Of a stretch of DNA of 64,000 nucleotides, positions 23,672 through 36,700 are shown in pieces. The notes under the pieces were generated by a model. That model was not told the origin of the DNA and ran no database searches. It saw only the letters and a program-made list of their open reading frames with translations. Source of the DNA: Edaphochlamys debaryana (taxonomy: Eukaryota; Chlorophyta; Chlorophyceae; Chlamydomonadales); assembly GCA_016858145.1 (NCBI GenBank), contig JAEHOE010000180.1:1-64000 (forward strand), written 5' to 3'. The translations under genes and the position numbers were made by a program. Each line of letters starts with the position of its first letter. Position 1 is the stretch's first letter.

Positions 23672-24257
23672 GTAGGCTGGCATTGCTGTTGTGAGAAGTG
23701 ACTGGTGAGGGGCTCGTGAGCAGGCAACGGCTGGTGGGTGAGCTCGCCCGAATGAGGAGAGCGAGGGAGGGGGCAGACGGACGGATGAGGCAGCGACAGG
23801 GAATGCTGCAGGCACGGGGCATGTGGATGCATTAGAGCACGGATGCACGAGGGACACGGGAAGGTAGCGGCTTGCCATTCAAAGGCCATGGCCGGACGGA
23901 TTAACAGGTTCCTAGGTGAGTGGCACCGCAGGTGGCTGAGCGCCTGAGCCAGACTAGGGCAGGCGTTAGGGAGTAGATTGGCGAGCACAGGCAGCAGTCG
24001 CAGGCCAAGAAGCAAGGGGCACTACCCAACGTCACGGGAGTCAGGCTGGTCCAGTCCAGTAGACTGGCAAGCACAACAGCTGGCGGCATACCAAGTCACC
24101 AACGCATGACTGTCCGGAACGCTCAGTGGACCTGGAGAGCAAGGGAGAGGAGCAGGCCCCACGCCCCAGCATGGAATGGGCCAAAGCTGACAGCCCTGGT
24201 GCCGGACTGCCGGTAGCTAAGGATGGCATTGCAGAGCCTGCGCTTTGCTGGTTCGCT

Positions 24258-24262
24258 TGTAA
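24258..24262 (+). promoter_or_regulatory. Putative poly(A) signal TGTAA of the PHT4-type transporter
   Basis: TGTAA is in the context CTTGTAAGGGC, which recurs past the stops of two other genes in this window (38218 and 62986). Confidence 0.45.
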
Positions 24263-24351
24263 GGGCGCAGGCTCATGACACAGGCGGTGTTCTGGCGGCG
24301 CAGATAATGGGGGGCCGCCTCTTGACGAGGGCGACCCAAGGCACCCTACTG

Positions 24352-24382
24352 GGCACTACGCCCCGTTGTCTATAATAACCCC
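24352..24382 (-). repeat. Short dispersed repeat, inverse copy
   Basis: This is the reverse complement of 4269-4299 with one mismatch. The plus strand reads CCCCGTTGTCTATAATAACC. Confidence 0.6.
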
Positions 24383-24735
24383 ACAGGGGCTTCCCCACAA
24401 CGGGCCGTGCCGTCTTGATGCCCCCACAACGCCACAAGGACGCCACAGATTTTGGTGCGCATGCAACATATGGGCTGTGACACGTGGCAAGCAGGGGGCT
24501 TGGAGGGCGACGGGGGAGCCCGACCGGACCGCCGCGGCGCATGCGGCGAGGGCGATCACGTCGGGCCCGAGGCTATCGCCACAGGCCCCTCTCCACCTCT
24601 GCTTGTAGACTACAACCCCACAAAAGTTTTAGAGACACAGGAGCGCGCAATAGGGGTTTGGGGGAACAACGGCTGCGTAGAGTCGAATGCCCCACCGCCC
24701 AGCTTAGGAGCTCTGTAGGCGTAGGCTGGGCGTAG

Positions 24736-27700
24736 ATGGCTCAGCAGCAGCAAGCCGCTCCGAACCAGCCGCTGGACCAGTCCTTCTTTCGCGTTGCCAC
24801 GGAGTGCGCTGGCGTATTGAAGGACTTCTGCCGCGGCCAGCGGTGAGTCCACTGTAGATGGCAAGCTGGAGGAGCTGGTGTGTGTCAGGATAGCGCCTGT
24901 CTCTCGCACGGGGTTGGCATGCCGACGATTCTGAGCGCACCCACACTCGGCTGCGGTGCAGGGCAAAGGCCAAGCGGTCCCTCCAGCGTCTGTGTGAGCA
25001 GAGCAACAGCTTCTTGCCCCATCGCTATCTGGTGCGTTCGAGGGTGGTTCGCCCCCAACGGGTCCGTGCGGCGAAAGCCACGCCCGAGCCCAACGGCCAA
25101 GCACATCAGCGGGCGTGTGTGATGTAGTTACTCTCAAAGACGGGCATCGGCGTAGAGGGCTCCGAGACAGGCCAAGCACCAACAATGTGTCTTGGCGTGG
25201 CAAAATCTGGCTGCCCACCCGGCCCGCGGTTGTGTCCCTAGGCCCGTCTCCTGTACCACGAAAGTGCGCGCGTCGAGGCGGACAACCAGGGCGACTCTGG
25301 TGCCCTGCCGTCGCACAAGCGGCTGTCCCTATTACACGCCGCCCTCCTTGAGGCCAAGCAGGTGCGTGCTCCTCTCCGGTAGACTCTTCGTTCTTAGGCT
25401 GGGGTCGTGGGCGTGCGAGCCGGGCGCACTCGAGCGCAGATAATCAACGTCTCTCGTTGCCGGTGGTATATCGGTCGAGTGCCCGCTCTCCCCTTACATG
25501 ACCTGAATGTCCTTGATGTGATTGCCGGCCTGCACCTGGTTACTGCGACACAGGCATCGGAGTTGGCCCCGGGCTCGCTTTCTTCCGCTGCGCTGCGGGC
25601 CACCCTGCTCGTGAACCTTCTCGTGGAGGAGTCGGCGCTTCAAGGCGGGCTTGCCATCTCACAGGAGCAGCAGCCGCCGCAGCCGCCCGGTTCTGGCGAG
25701 GCCGCAAGCGGTTCGACCAGCAGTGCCGGTTCAGGCGCTGCTGCGGAGGAGGTCGCCTGGTATCAGCTGAATCCGGAGGCCCGCTGCGAGGCGATTAAGC
25801 GGGAGTTTCAGTCGGCAATTGCGCACTGCGTCCGGGCGTTGGAGTGCCCGCAGCCTCTGCTGGTCGAGCCGGTCATCACTATCTCTGACGCTCATGCGCG
25901 GACGTGCGATCCGTGCTGCCTGGTGAGGCTGGGTGGCTCGAGCACGCCGGCTCTGAGCAGGAGGGGCTGAAAACCCACGTACGCACGCCGGCCGCAGCCG
26001 CGCCTTTGGAAGCTTGCTCCAACCCGCCCAGCTGCACCCCGGTCACTGTGTGCCGCTAGTGCAACGGGCGGCGGGACTGCCGGTCTGCACCGGGAGCCTG
26101 GTCCCTCTGTGCACCCGTCCTTCCTGCCGAGCGCACCTCTGACTCGTTCCCCGCCCCGATCTGCGCACCCGCCTGGCGTGCCCCTGCAGAGGGTGCAGGA
26201 CTCAATCGTTGAGTGGGTCAAGCAGGACAATTGGCAGCGCATCGTCGCGGAGAAGCGCAGCGTGCTCGCGTGCATGCACCAGGTGCTGGAGAGCTGCCAC
26301 ACGTTGCTCGACAGCACCCACATCCCAGTGGACGGGATCGTACGCCTGCTGCAGCACATCCTCAGGTGCGCTGCCGTACGCTGCCGTGTGTACGGCTCCC
26401 GTGCACGCAGGGGAGGTCTGGAGCGTGTGCGCTCCCGCAGATGCAAGGGACCGGGGGTGCAAAACGAGAGATCCTTGGCGGCTCCAGAACGTGGATTGCT
26501 TAGGGCAGCGGTTCCCGCTATCACGTTATTTCAAACCACACGCCCCACTGTGTGTGTGCAGGCCGCATCAGCAGGACCTGCAGCTGTGGGCCAGCCAGCT
26601 GCTGCTGAGCAAGGGCAGCGTTGACGACCTGCAGCATAAGTTTGAGACGCAGGCGGCGGTGACGGAGCTCCTGCGCATGCTGAGGCCGGGTCGGCCGGGG
26701 GAGGAACTCACAGCAGCCGCGGGCGCAGGGGGGAGCGGCAGCGGAAGCGCCGGTGCCGCCCCAGCTGCGGCTGCCGGACAGGCCGCGGCCAAGCAGCCCC
26801 AACAGCAGGCGGGGCAGCAGGCGGCTCAGGCGGCGCAGCAACTGCAACAGCAGGCGTACGCGCAGCAGCAACTGCAGCAGCAACAACAGCAGGCGAGGGC
26901 AGCGGGAGTAGGCATGGGGACGGGCCCGGTGCCGCCGGCGGAGCCGGCACCCGGGGGCCGCGCCACCGGCGCCGGCCCGCTGGCCACGCAGCCCGCTCCG
27001 CCGCCGCCACCTCAGCAGGAGGTGGCGCCGTGCCTCTCTGCGGAGCAGGAGTGGGACGAGGTGCGGGACGGCGGCGGCGCCGCGCCGTCTGGGGGCACGG
27101 CGGCGGGTGCCGGCGGTGCGCGCCGCACGGGGGGCAAGGCCAAGAACAAGGCCAAGGGCGGCGACCCGGTGCGCGGCCCGCGCAAGGAGCGCAGCCGTTA
27201 CGAGCGTTACATGGACGTGGAGGCCTTCTGGCGCAGCACGTCCCCCTCGCAGCGGCGTGCGCTGCTCAAGGTGCCCATGGCGGCGCTGCTCAAAGGTGCG
27301 CCCACACCGCACTCAGTCCCAGCATAACCCATGTAAAGTAAAAGCCAGCTCGCGGAATGAATACTGCCGGAGCTGGCCCTTACGAAGCCACTCACAGCTC
27401 TCGGGAAATTACCATGTACCGGTGCCTGTAGACGATGTGGTCTCGTCGGTTGCGAGCGCGTTTTCCACCCCTGTCTCCAGCATCCCACCTCACATCTGGC
27501 TGTGGTTATCGCACCGCTCCTGCAGGCGTGCGCCGCGAGCAGGGCAACGACGCGGTGGACGAGCTGATTGAGGGCCTGGTGCTGCTGCGGGAGCAGGGCA
27601 ACCGCGCGGCCTGCTACTGGCTGTGCCCCGTGTGCGAGCAGAAGTTCCACTCCAGCCGGGACTTCCTGGGGCACGTGGAGCTGGTGCACGAGGGGCTGGC

Positions 27701-30700
27701 GGTGCAGGTGCGGAACGGGGTAGGGGCTGGGCTGGGACTGTGTGGGTGCATGCTCTGGGATAGAGCATGAGGCGTGCCGTGTGCGGCGTGATCCCTGCGG
27801 CTTGGCTGAGGCAGCGCACGTCAGTGTGGGGCCTTGGCTGCTGACGTCAACACATCTCCGCCTCGCCTCGCCCTCGCAGGACAACAAGTACGTGTGCTGC
27901 TACAAGTGCCAGCAGGACGTGGTGGGCATGTATTACACGTCCACGCGCACGCCCGGCTACAGCCTGTGCTTCCGCTGCTACAGCGCAGACGCGGCCAGCG
28001 CCACCTCCCCGGAGGCCTTCGAGAAGGTCTTCATGCGCCCCTCGGCCGGAGGCCGGGCCTGGTCCCACTCGGACTTCATGTCCACCCGGGACTCGTTCAG
28101 CTCCCTGAGCGAGCGCTCGCACCGCCGGCCGCCGGCCGCCATGCAGCAGATCCACGGCGGCGGCGGCGCGGGCGGGGCGCAGGGCGGGGGCCAGGGCGCC
28201 GGCGGCTCCGCGGCGGGCGGGCACGTGCACTCGGCCTCGTGCCGGCACCACCCGCACTGTCCTCACCACGGGCACGGGCAGCAGTACGGGTGGGTCCGGG
28301 ATGGTCACGGGGAGGGCGGGGTGTTACGTTTTTGTGCATGTTCTCTTGCGTAACGACGTCAGCGTATGCTAGCCCTTCATGTGCTTGCTCATTGTTCATT
28401 TTATGTCCCCTGATGGAGGAGCAGCGCTCGTGCCGTAGCCTGATCCCTGTGGCCCTGTTGCTGCCTTGTGACGCAGGCTGGACGCGGCTGCCACGCAGCC
28501 CGTGCTGACCTTTGGGGAGGCCTCGGACGAGTGGCTGGCGCCCCTGCCGGCCGCCGCCCTGTCCGCCCCCGCCTCGCTGCCCGACCCCCGGGCCAGCCCC
28601 GGCGCCGGCGGGCCCAACTCCAGCCCCGGCCCCGCCGGGCTCCAGCCGCCCCTCACCGGCGGCAGCGGCCAGCGGTCGAAGCGGAGTTCCGGCGGCAGCA
28701 GCTGCTCCGATGGCCTCTTGGGCCAGCACAGCCGCAGCTTGTCGGAGCCGCCCAACCACGCGCGGCAGGCGGCGGGCGGGGAGCAGCCTGGCGGCGGCGG
28801 GGGCAGCGGCGGCGGGGCGTCGGGCGAGGAGGGCGCCGACGGCGGCGGCGGGCAGTCGGGCAGGTGGCGGTCGTGGTGGCCCACACGCCTTATGCAGGGC
28901 TGGTCGGGCAAGGGCCAGCCGCCAGCTGCGGCAGCGGCAGCGGCGCAGCAAGCGGGCGAGGGGCCAGGGCGGGACGCTGGCGGCAGCCGCCGCCGGCCCG
29001 ACTCCGTCGCCAGCTCCGCCGACGACGATCAAGACGTCGACGGCGACGACGTCGGCCTGCCGCTGCCGCTAGGGGCCGACGGCGGCGCCGCGCGCGGCTC
29101 CGCTGCCGCCGCCGCCAGCATGGCCGCCGGCGTGATGAACGGCATGGTGGCCGAGCTGATGACGCGGCTTCGCGAGATTTATCTCACGGATCGCGACCTT
29201 GGCGACATGTCGCTTGGCTCCATCACGCAGTTCGTTTACCGCAAGCTAGGCGCCGGCGCAGCCGCCGACGACCTCCGTCTCTCCTCCTGCCCGCCGGGGC
29301 CTCGCGCCGTGCTGCTCGAGTTCCTCTCGCAGCCATCCATCGTCTTCCAACGACCCCAGGCTCTGGCGGTTGTGCTGGGCCTCCTGCCGCTTGCTGACCT
29401 TCAGATGGTGGCGGCTTACGCCGTGCGGCAGCACGAGGAGGCCGTGAGCGGGGCCGAGGCGGCGGCGCGTGACATCGCGGCGGGCAGCGATGAGGACGCG
29501 GAGGGCACCGGGGAGGAGGAGTACCTTGGCGCCGAGGGCGGCAGTGGCAGCGAGGGCGAGTACAGGACGGGCCGCGAGGCGGCGGCGGCGGCAGCGGCCG
29601 AGGCAGCGCTGGCGTCGAGCCTAGCGGCGCCGATGCCCCGCGCCCGCCGGCGGCTCCGCTACACCAGCCGCCGCGCAGCGGCGGCGGCAGCCCCCGCCGG
29701 CGGCGGCATGGACCCAGCCCACGCGCTCGACGCCGCTGCGGCTGCTGCGGCAGGCGGCGGTGCTGCCCCAGGCACGCCGCCGTTGCCGACGCAGGGCCTG
29801 GTTGGCGGGCGGCCCATCGGCGGCAGCCACGCGCTCAACCTCCGCCGCGCCCACCCCGACGGCGACGGTGATGACGTGTACGATGACGTCAGCGCTGAGG
29901 AGGTGTCGGAGGAGGAGATGGGCTCCGCCGGCGAGGGCGGGATGGACTTCATGCTCGGTCCCCACGGCGAGCCGATCCAAACCCACGGGCATCGCGCCCA
30001 GTCTGGTGGCAGCAGGCAGCAGCAGCAGCAGCAGCTGCAAGCCAAGCACCTGAACCAGCTGCAGCAATTGGACCAACTGCAGCAGTTGAGGCACGCCGGC
30101 GGCGCAGGGATGCACGCGGTCGCGCATTCGGGCGGCGAGGGCGGCGGCGGTGTGGCCAGCATCCTGTGTGAGAGCCTGGGCGCTTCTTTGGACGAGGGCG
30201 AGGAGGGCTCGGAGGAGGAGGTGGAGGCGGAGGCGGAGGAGGTGAGTGAGGAAGACGGCGTCAGCCTCGAGCCGGAGGAGGAGGAGGAAGAGGAGGAGGA
30301 GGACGGGCCGTGCGTGTCGCTGTTCGTGGTGGCAGGAGACGTGGAGCTCGGCTTTGACCGCCTCATCACCCAGATGTGGGGCGGCGGCGCCGACTCGGAC
30401 GACGCCGCCTGCGCCGCAGCCCAGCTCGAGGCCGCCCCGGCGCCACCCGCGCCCCTGCCGGCGCCTGGCGGTGCCGCCAATGCCAACGCCCGCGGCCGCA
30501 ACCAGGGCCAGGGCCGCGCCAGCCGCAACAACAGCAACGCGCAGCGGCAGGCTTCGCCGACGGCGCGCGGCGGAGCGGCGGGCGCCGCTGCGCCTGCCGG
30601 CGCCGCCAGCGCCGCTGGCTCTGGCGCGTTTGTGCCAGCGGGGTCGGGCTCTGTGGCTCTGTCTCCGGAGGAGGCCTTGGCGGTTGAGGAGCTGGCGGGG

Positions 30701-33700
30701 CCGCGTGAGGAGGAGCCCTACCTGGTGGTGGCGGACTGGTGGCTCAACCACCTGCGGCTCGAGGGCGGCCCGCCCTCCTCCGGGCCCGACGAGATGCGCG
30801 TGCTGCGTTGGGTGTACGGCAACATCATCAACGTGCAGGTACGGCACGCGAGGCTGCAGGGCTGCGGGTCCCGGCCAGCATGTCCCGGCCAGCGTGTTGA
30901 AGATGAGGCGCGGTCAAGTGCGGTTTCGGCGCGATTATGCGTGAGCTTCATCCGCATCGCCGGTACTTACGCAGCGCAACGCACCGCCCCCGCAGGCCGA
31001 GGAGTTCTGCGCCCGCCAGCGCGAACTGCGCAACGGCCGCGACCGCGACACGGCCATCCTGGAGCTGTACGACGAGGTGGCGGCGGTGTGGCGCAGTCTG
31101 CAGGTGCGGCCCTGGGGACTGGGAGTTGGTTGAGGGAGCCTCGCGCCTGGGGCCAGGGGTCCGGCCGGCGAGTCTCTTGGTTGAGTCGGGGCCGCGTGCG
31201 AATCTGGTGCTGTACTGGTCACCGGGCTGTGACTTCTTTGTCCTGGGCTCTGCCTCACTCGCCCTCACTTTCCCGTCTTGCTTCCGCCGCGCAGCAAGTG
31301 ACGGACAAGCGCAGCCGCCTGGAGGCGCTGCGGCGCGCGGCGCGGGGCCACTTCGCCGTGGTGAAGCGCCTGGAGGAGGCGGGCGGCCACGCCACCTTGG
31401 AGCAGGCCACCGAGTTCCTGGATGCAGTGCTGTCGGGCTACTGCCAGGGCCAAGCACAGGGCCAGGCCGCCAGCGGCGCTCCCGCTGCCGCCGCGGCGGC
31501 GGCGCCTGGCGGCGCCGCTGCCCCTGCCGCGCCGCCCGCCGCCGGCAGCCCCGCCACGCCCGAGCAGCCCGGCACGCCCACGGCCACCGAGGCCCTGGCC
31601 TCGGCCGCCGAGGCCGGCGACGCGGCGGCGGTGGTTGCCGGCGCCGCAGGCGCCGGCACCGGCGTCGGCCCCTCCGGCCCGCTCCTCTACCTGTGCGAAC
31701 GCGCCGTGGAGGTGGTGCGCCGCCACCCCGCCCTGGCCCAGGAGCCGAGCCAGCGCTACGCTGCTGCGCTGTTGGAGCGGGAGCTGTCGGTTCTGGCGCT
31801 CGTGGAGGTGATGGTGGCGGCGGAGGCGGAGGAGGCGGCGCGGGAGCGGGGGGTGGCGGAGGAGGCGCTCAAGCGGCACCGCGCGGAGCACCGCGAGGCC
31901 GAGTCGGAGTACCAGCGGGTGCAGGTGGGCGGAGGGTGCAGGGAGGGAGGAGAGCGCACGGGGAACTTGAGGAGCGGGGAGAGGGTGGGGTTGCCGAGAG
32001 CTTCCTAGCCAGCCATGCACTGGCAGTTTTCTTCCCACCCCGGCCTTCCAAACATCCTGCTTCACTACTACAATCTTGCGGCCATGATCACGCCTTCCTG
32101 CCCTGCCTACACAGCCCTGCCTTTCTAACATCCTGCTCCATCTGCCCTGCCCCTTGCCCTGCGCCCCAGGCCGAGGGCCCCGCCAGCCACCGCAAGAAGG
32201 ACCTGCTGGACAAGGCCACCAAGGAGGCGGAGCACCGGGAGCAGCTGAGGGAGCTGGCGGCGCGGCTGGCCTCGCTCGCAGACTCGATCGCGGCGGGCGA
32301 GGCCAGCAAGTCCAAGTGGGCCGACAAGTGAGTGGTTCTGTGGCTGGGGAGAGGGACGGGCGGTGGGGCCTCTCCGAGCCGGTAGTGCTTTTGAGGAAAA
32401 GCGGCTCTCTGGAATAAAGATGCTGTCGTCCTGCGCTGCGCAAGCGTTGTACGAGCGCCAATCGTGTTGACGCGTTTCGCGTGTTTTTATATCTCCCGCA
32501 GGCAAGAGGAGGCCGAGCGCGAGCTGGCCTACGTGCGGGACGCCATCCGCCAGACCAGCGCCCGCCGGGCCTCACTGCTCGACGTCTGCGCCACCCTGGA
32601 CGTGCCCTTCGCGCCCCCGCCACCTCCCCACGGCCACCCTGCCGCCGCGGCCGGCGCCCCCGCCCACCCCCGCGCCCGCGCCCCCGCACCCGACGGCGCC
32701 CCCGCCGACCCCACCTCCGCCGCCCACGACCCCGCCGCCGCCGCCGATGCCGTACACTCGGACGCTGACGTGGACGAGCTCGCGCTGGCGGCGCCTGCCG
32801 GCGACGCCGCCGGCGCCTCCGCCAGCGCCTCCGCCGCCGCCGCCGCCGACATGGAATGGCGCGCCACGCGCCTCGAGTGCCTCATGTACCGCGTCCTGTG
32901 GGTCAGCGAGGCCGTCAAGATGTTCCAGCCCCAGTACTCGCCCCGCCAGTCCACGCACCACTACGACCTGTTCATCCGTGCCACGCACTGGGCCAAGCAG
33001 CTGAGCGAGGAGTACGAGGAGAGCATCCGGGCATACTGCTGCGAGCTGGAGCGCGTGCGGGCGAGGCTGAGGGACGTGGCGGCGGTGGACCTGGGGTACG
33101 AGATCGGCGCGTCGGCGCTCGAGGTCGTGCGGAGGTGCGTGTGCTGGTGGTGGGGTTATTAGGCTTTGGGATGTGGGTCGACGCCTGGCCTTGGTGGGGC
33201 TGAGAGAGGAGGCAGGCAGGGGCGCGGGTTGGCGGGCGATGGGGGATGCGATGGGGGAAGGCAGTGGACCGGGCCGAGCGGCAGGCGGGGGCAGCAGGGG
33301 GGGTGGTGGAGGCGTGTGTGAGTACGACTTGGCATGGCCAGGGCTGCGGCTGCGGGCCCGGCAGGCCGCAGGGGCGCTCCTCCGGCCGGGGTCAAGCCGT
33401 GCTTGCACACCCCGCGCACTCCCTAATCTCTTTAATCTCGTAACCCACCACACACCGCACATACCACCACACACCGCACATACCACCACACACCGCACAT
33501 ACCATCACACACCGCACATACCATCACACACTGCACATACCATCCGCCACCTTCCGCTTCCACAACGCCCCTACCGACCCCTCTCCACCTTCCTCCTCAC
33601 CCTCCCCCGAACCCCATGCTCCGCAGGCGCGTGGAGGCCTCTGCGCGCGCCGCCCGCGAGGCCGCCTCCCTGACGCTGCTCAAGGAGCTGGAAGAGGAGG

Positions 33701-36700
33701 AGGAGCTGCGCAAGGCTGCCGCCGCCGCCGCCAAGGACTCGGGCGGCAGGGACGCGGCCGCGGGCGCCCCCGGCTCCAAGAAGGCCGGGGCCAACAAGAA
33801 GGGCGCCAAGTCGCAGCAGGACTCGCGCAGCAAGGCGCTGAAGGAGAAGGAGAAAGAGCAGGTGGGAACGAAGTCTTGGAGCAAGGATAGCATTGAGGCT
33901 TTGTGCATGTGTCGTGTCTGACGGTTCTCCACAAGGCCGGCCGCTACATGCCCTCGGCCCTTTCTGCTCGCCCAACCGTGCTGATCTTACTCGCCTGTTT
34001 TTCCCGTTCCCTACCTCCTCCCTCCCTCCTCCCTCAGGCCAAGCTCGCTGAGGAGAAGGAACGGCGCCGCGCCGAGGAGGAGGATAAGGAGCGCGTGGCG
34101 GCGGCCAGGCGGGCCCGGGAGGCGGCCATCGAGGCCGAGCTGGAGCGGCGGCGCCGCGAGCTGGAGGAGCTCGAGGTGCAGCGCGAGGCCGAGGCCATCC
34201 GGGCCGCGCAGGAGGCCAGCCTGAGGGAGCAGCAGGCACGGGAGCAGCGGGAGCGGGAGGCGCGGGAGCGCGCTGTGGCGGCCGCGGCGGCGCATGCTCA
34301 CGCGCAGGCGCTGGCGCGCGCGACGCAGGAGCAGCAGCAGGCGGCAGCCAAGGCGGGCTCGGCCGCGGGCGCTCAGGCGGCGGCTGGCCAGAAGCAGCAG
34401 CAGGCGGTGGCGGCGCAGCAGCAGCAGGCCCGCAAGCCGGCCGCCGAGGCCGCAGCCTCGCCCGAGAAGCAGCCGCCGCAGCCCCAGACCAAGCGCAATG
34501 CCGCCCAAGCCAACGCCCGCGGGCGCGACAAGGCCGGGCCCGGCAGCCCCGAAGCGCCCCCACCCGCGGCCAACGGCGTTGCCGGCCAGCGCACCCCCTC
34601 CAAGGGCTCCGGCTCCGCCGCCGCCCCTGCGCAGCCCGCACAGCAGGCTGCCGGCCGGGCTAAGCAGGGCTCGCCCACGGCCCCGCCGGGCCCCAGCCCG
34701 CCCGCGTCAGGCCCCAACCCGCCGTCCGACATGGCAGCGGCCGCCGTTGCTGCAGCCACAGCGGGCATCAAGGGGGGCCAGGGCCAGGGCCCGGCGCCCG
34801 CGCCCGCTGCCGCCGCCGCTGCCGCTCCGCCTGCCAGGGGCCGGGGCCAGGGCGCCGCTCAGGCCGCCGCGGGCGCCAACACGGCCCGCCGCGGCGCCCA
34901 GGCGCAGCAGGCCGCCGCCGCCACCGCTCCGTCCGCCAACGCCGGCGGCGCCGCCTGGAGCGCTGGCGGCCCCGCGCCCCCACAGCCACACCCGGTAGCG
35001 ACTGGTGACTCCGCCGTGCACGGCCCGGCCGCCGGCACCGGCCCGCATGCTCTCCCCATGGGCCCGCTGAGCCCCGGCTCCGACTTCCCGCCGCTGTCGG
35101 CGGCTGGCGCCGCCGCCAGCCACCCGCCTCAGCACTCGCAGGCGCAGCAGCGGTCCGGAGCGCAGCCCCCTCCGGCGCCGCAACTGCAGGCGCCGCCGCA
35201 GGGCCCTCCGCCTCAGGCCCTCAACCCTGCCGCAGCGGTCGCCGCCGCGGCTCAGGCCCAGGCCCAGGCCCAGGCTGCTCAGGCGCAGGCCCAGGCGGCT
35301 GCCCACGCGCAAGCGGCGGCGCAGGCCCAGGCCCAGGCCCACGTGCACGCCCAGGCCCAAGCGCAGGCCCAGGCGCAGGCTCAGGCCCAGGCACACGCGG
35401 TGCAGGCCGCCCAGGTGGCACACGCCCAGGCCGCTCAGGCCCACGCCCAGGCCCACGCTCAGGCCCACGCCCAGGCCCAGGCCCACGTGCACGCCCAGGT
35501 CCAGGCTTTCGCCGAGGCCCAAGCCCAGGCCCAGGCCCAGGTCCAGGCCCGCCTCATGGCTCTGGCTCAGGTCCCCGGCGCCGCTGCTGCGGTGGCGGCT
35601 GCTGCCGCCGCTGCCCAGCAACAACAGCAGCAGCAGCAACAGCACTCGCAGGTCGGCCCCGGTGACCTGGCGGCGCTCCTGCCCTCGGAGCACCTCCACT
35701 CCCAGCTCCGGCAGCAGCAGCAGCTGCAGCAGACCGTGCAGGCCCACCTCCGCCAGCTGCAACAGCAGCAGCAACAGCAGATGGCCCAGGCCCAGGCCCA
35801 GGCCCAGGCGCACGCGATGCAGCAGCAGCTGTTCCAACCGTCGCCGCGGCCTCACGGCGGCGTCGCCTCCGCCTTCGACCCGTTCGCTGAGAACCCGCTG
35901 CTCCGCGCGCTGTCCGCGATGGAGGGCAAGCCGCAGCAGCAGCAGCCCGCCTCGCCCAACGGCGGGGTGGCCGCCGCCGCCGCCATGGCCGCCGCGGCAG
36001 CTGCCGCCGCGGCGGGCCAGCCGCCGCGAGCGCCCATGCCGGTCCCCATGCCGCCGCCGCACGGCGTCCAAGGGCCCTTGCAGGCGCAGGGGCCGATGCA
36101 GGGGCTGCAGCCGCAGCAGCGCCCGCACGGCCTGCCGCCGCACGCCGACCCCCTGCTCAGCCCCATGGGTGGCGGGGGCCACGGCAGCGCCGCCGGCTCC
36201 GTGCCGGGCCCCGAGGCCGACACTCACATCATGTCCATCATGTCCATCCTGGACCAGGACGGCGCGCCCAGCCCCACGGCCCAGACGTCGGGCGCCACCT
36301 CGGCCTCGCCAGGGCCGGGCGCGGGTCAGCAGGGCCAGGCCGGCAGCGGTGCAGCTCGCGCGTCGCCGGCCGGCGGCAACGGAGGCGGCGGCGGCGGAGG
36401 CCAGAGCGGCGCTGCGTCGCAGAGCAACACGGCCAACAGCAGCCCGCAGCGGCCGCTGCTGCCGCCGGCGCCGCCGCCGGGCCCGCCCGCGTCCATGTAC
36501 GGCAACCCGTACGGCATGGCCGGCGGCCCGCCGCTGCTGCCCCCGGGCATGGACGGCTCTCCCGGCGGACCCGGCTCCATGTCCCCGGCGCGTCCGGGCC
36601 AGCCCGGCGGTCGCCCGCTTAACGGCTTGCACCCGTCCCAGCAAGGCGACGCCGCTGGCGGCGGCGGCGGCCTGGCCGGTCTGGCAGCCGCCGCCAGCTC

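Larger units (their letters stand above)
23672..24735. other. Intergenic region, transporter to DUF627/629 gene
   Basis: No exon is supported. TGTAA at 24258-24262 may be the transporter poly(A) signal, 586 bp past its stop. The inverse copy of a short dispersed repeat lies at 24352-24382. Confidence 0.55.
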
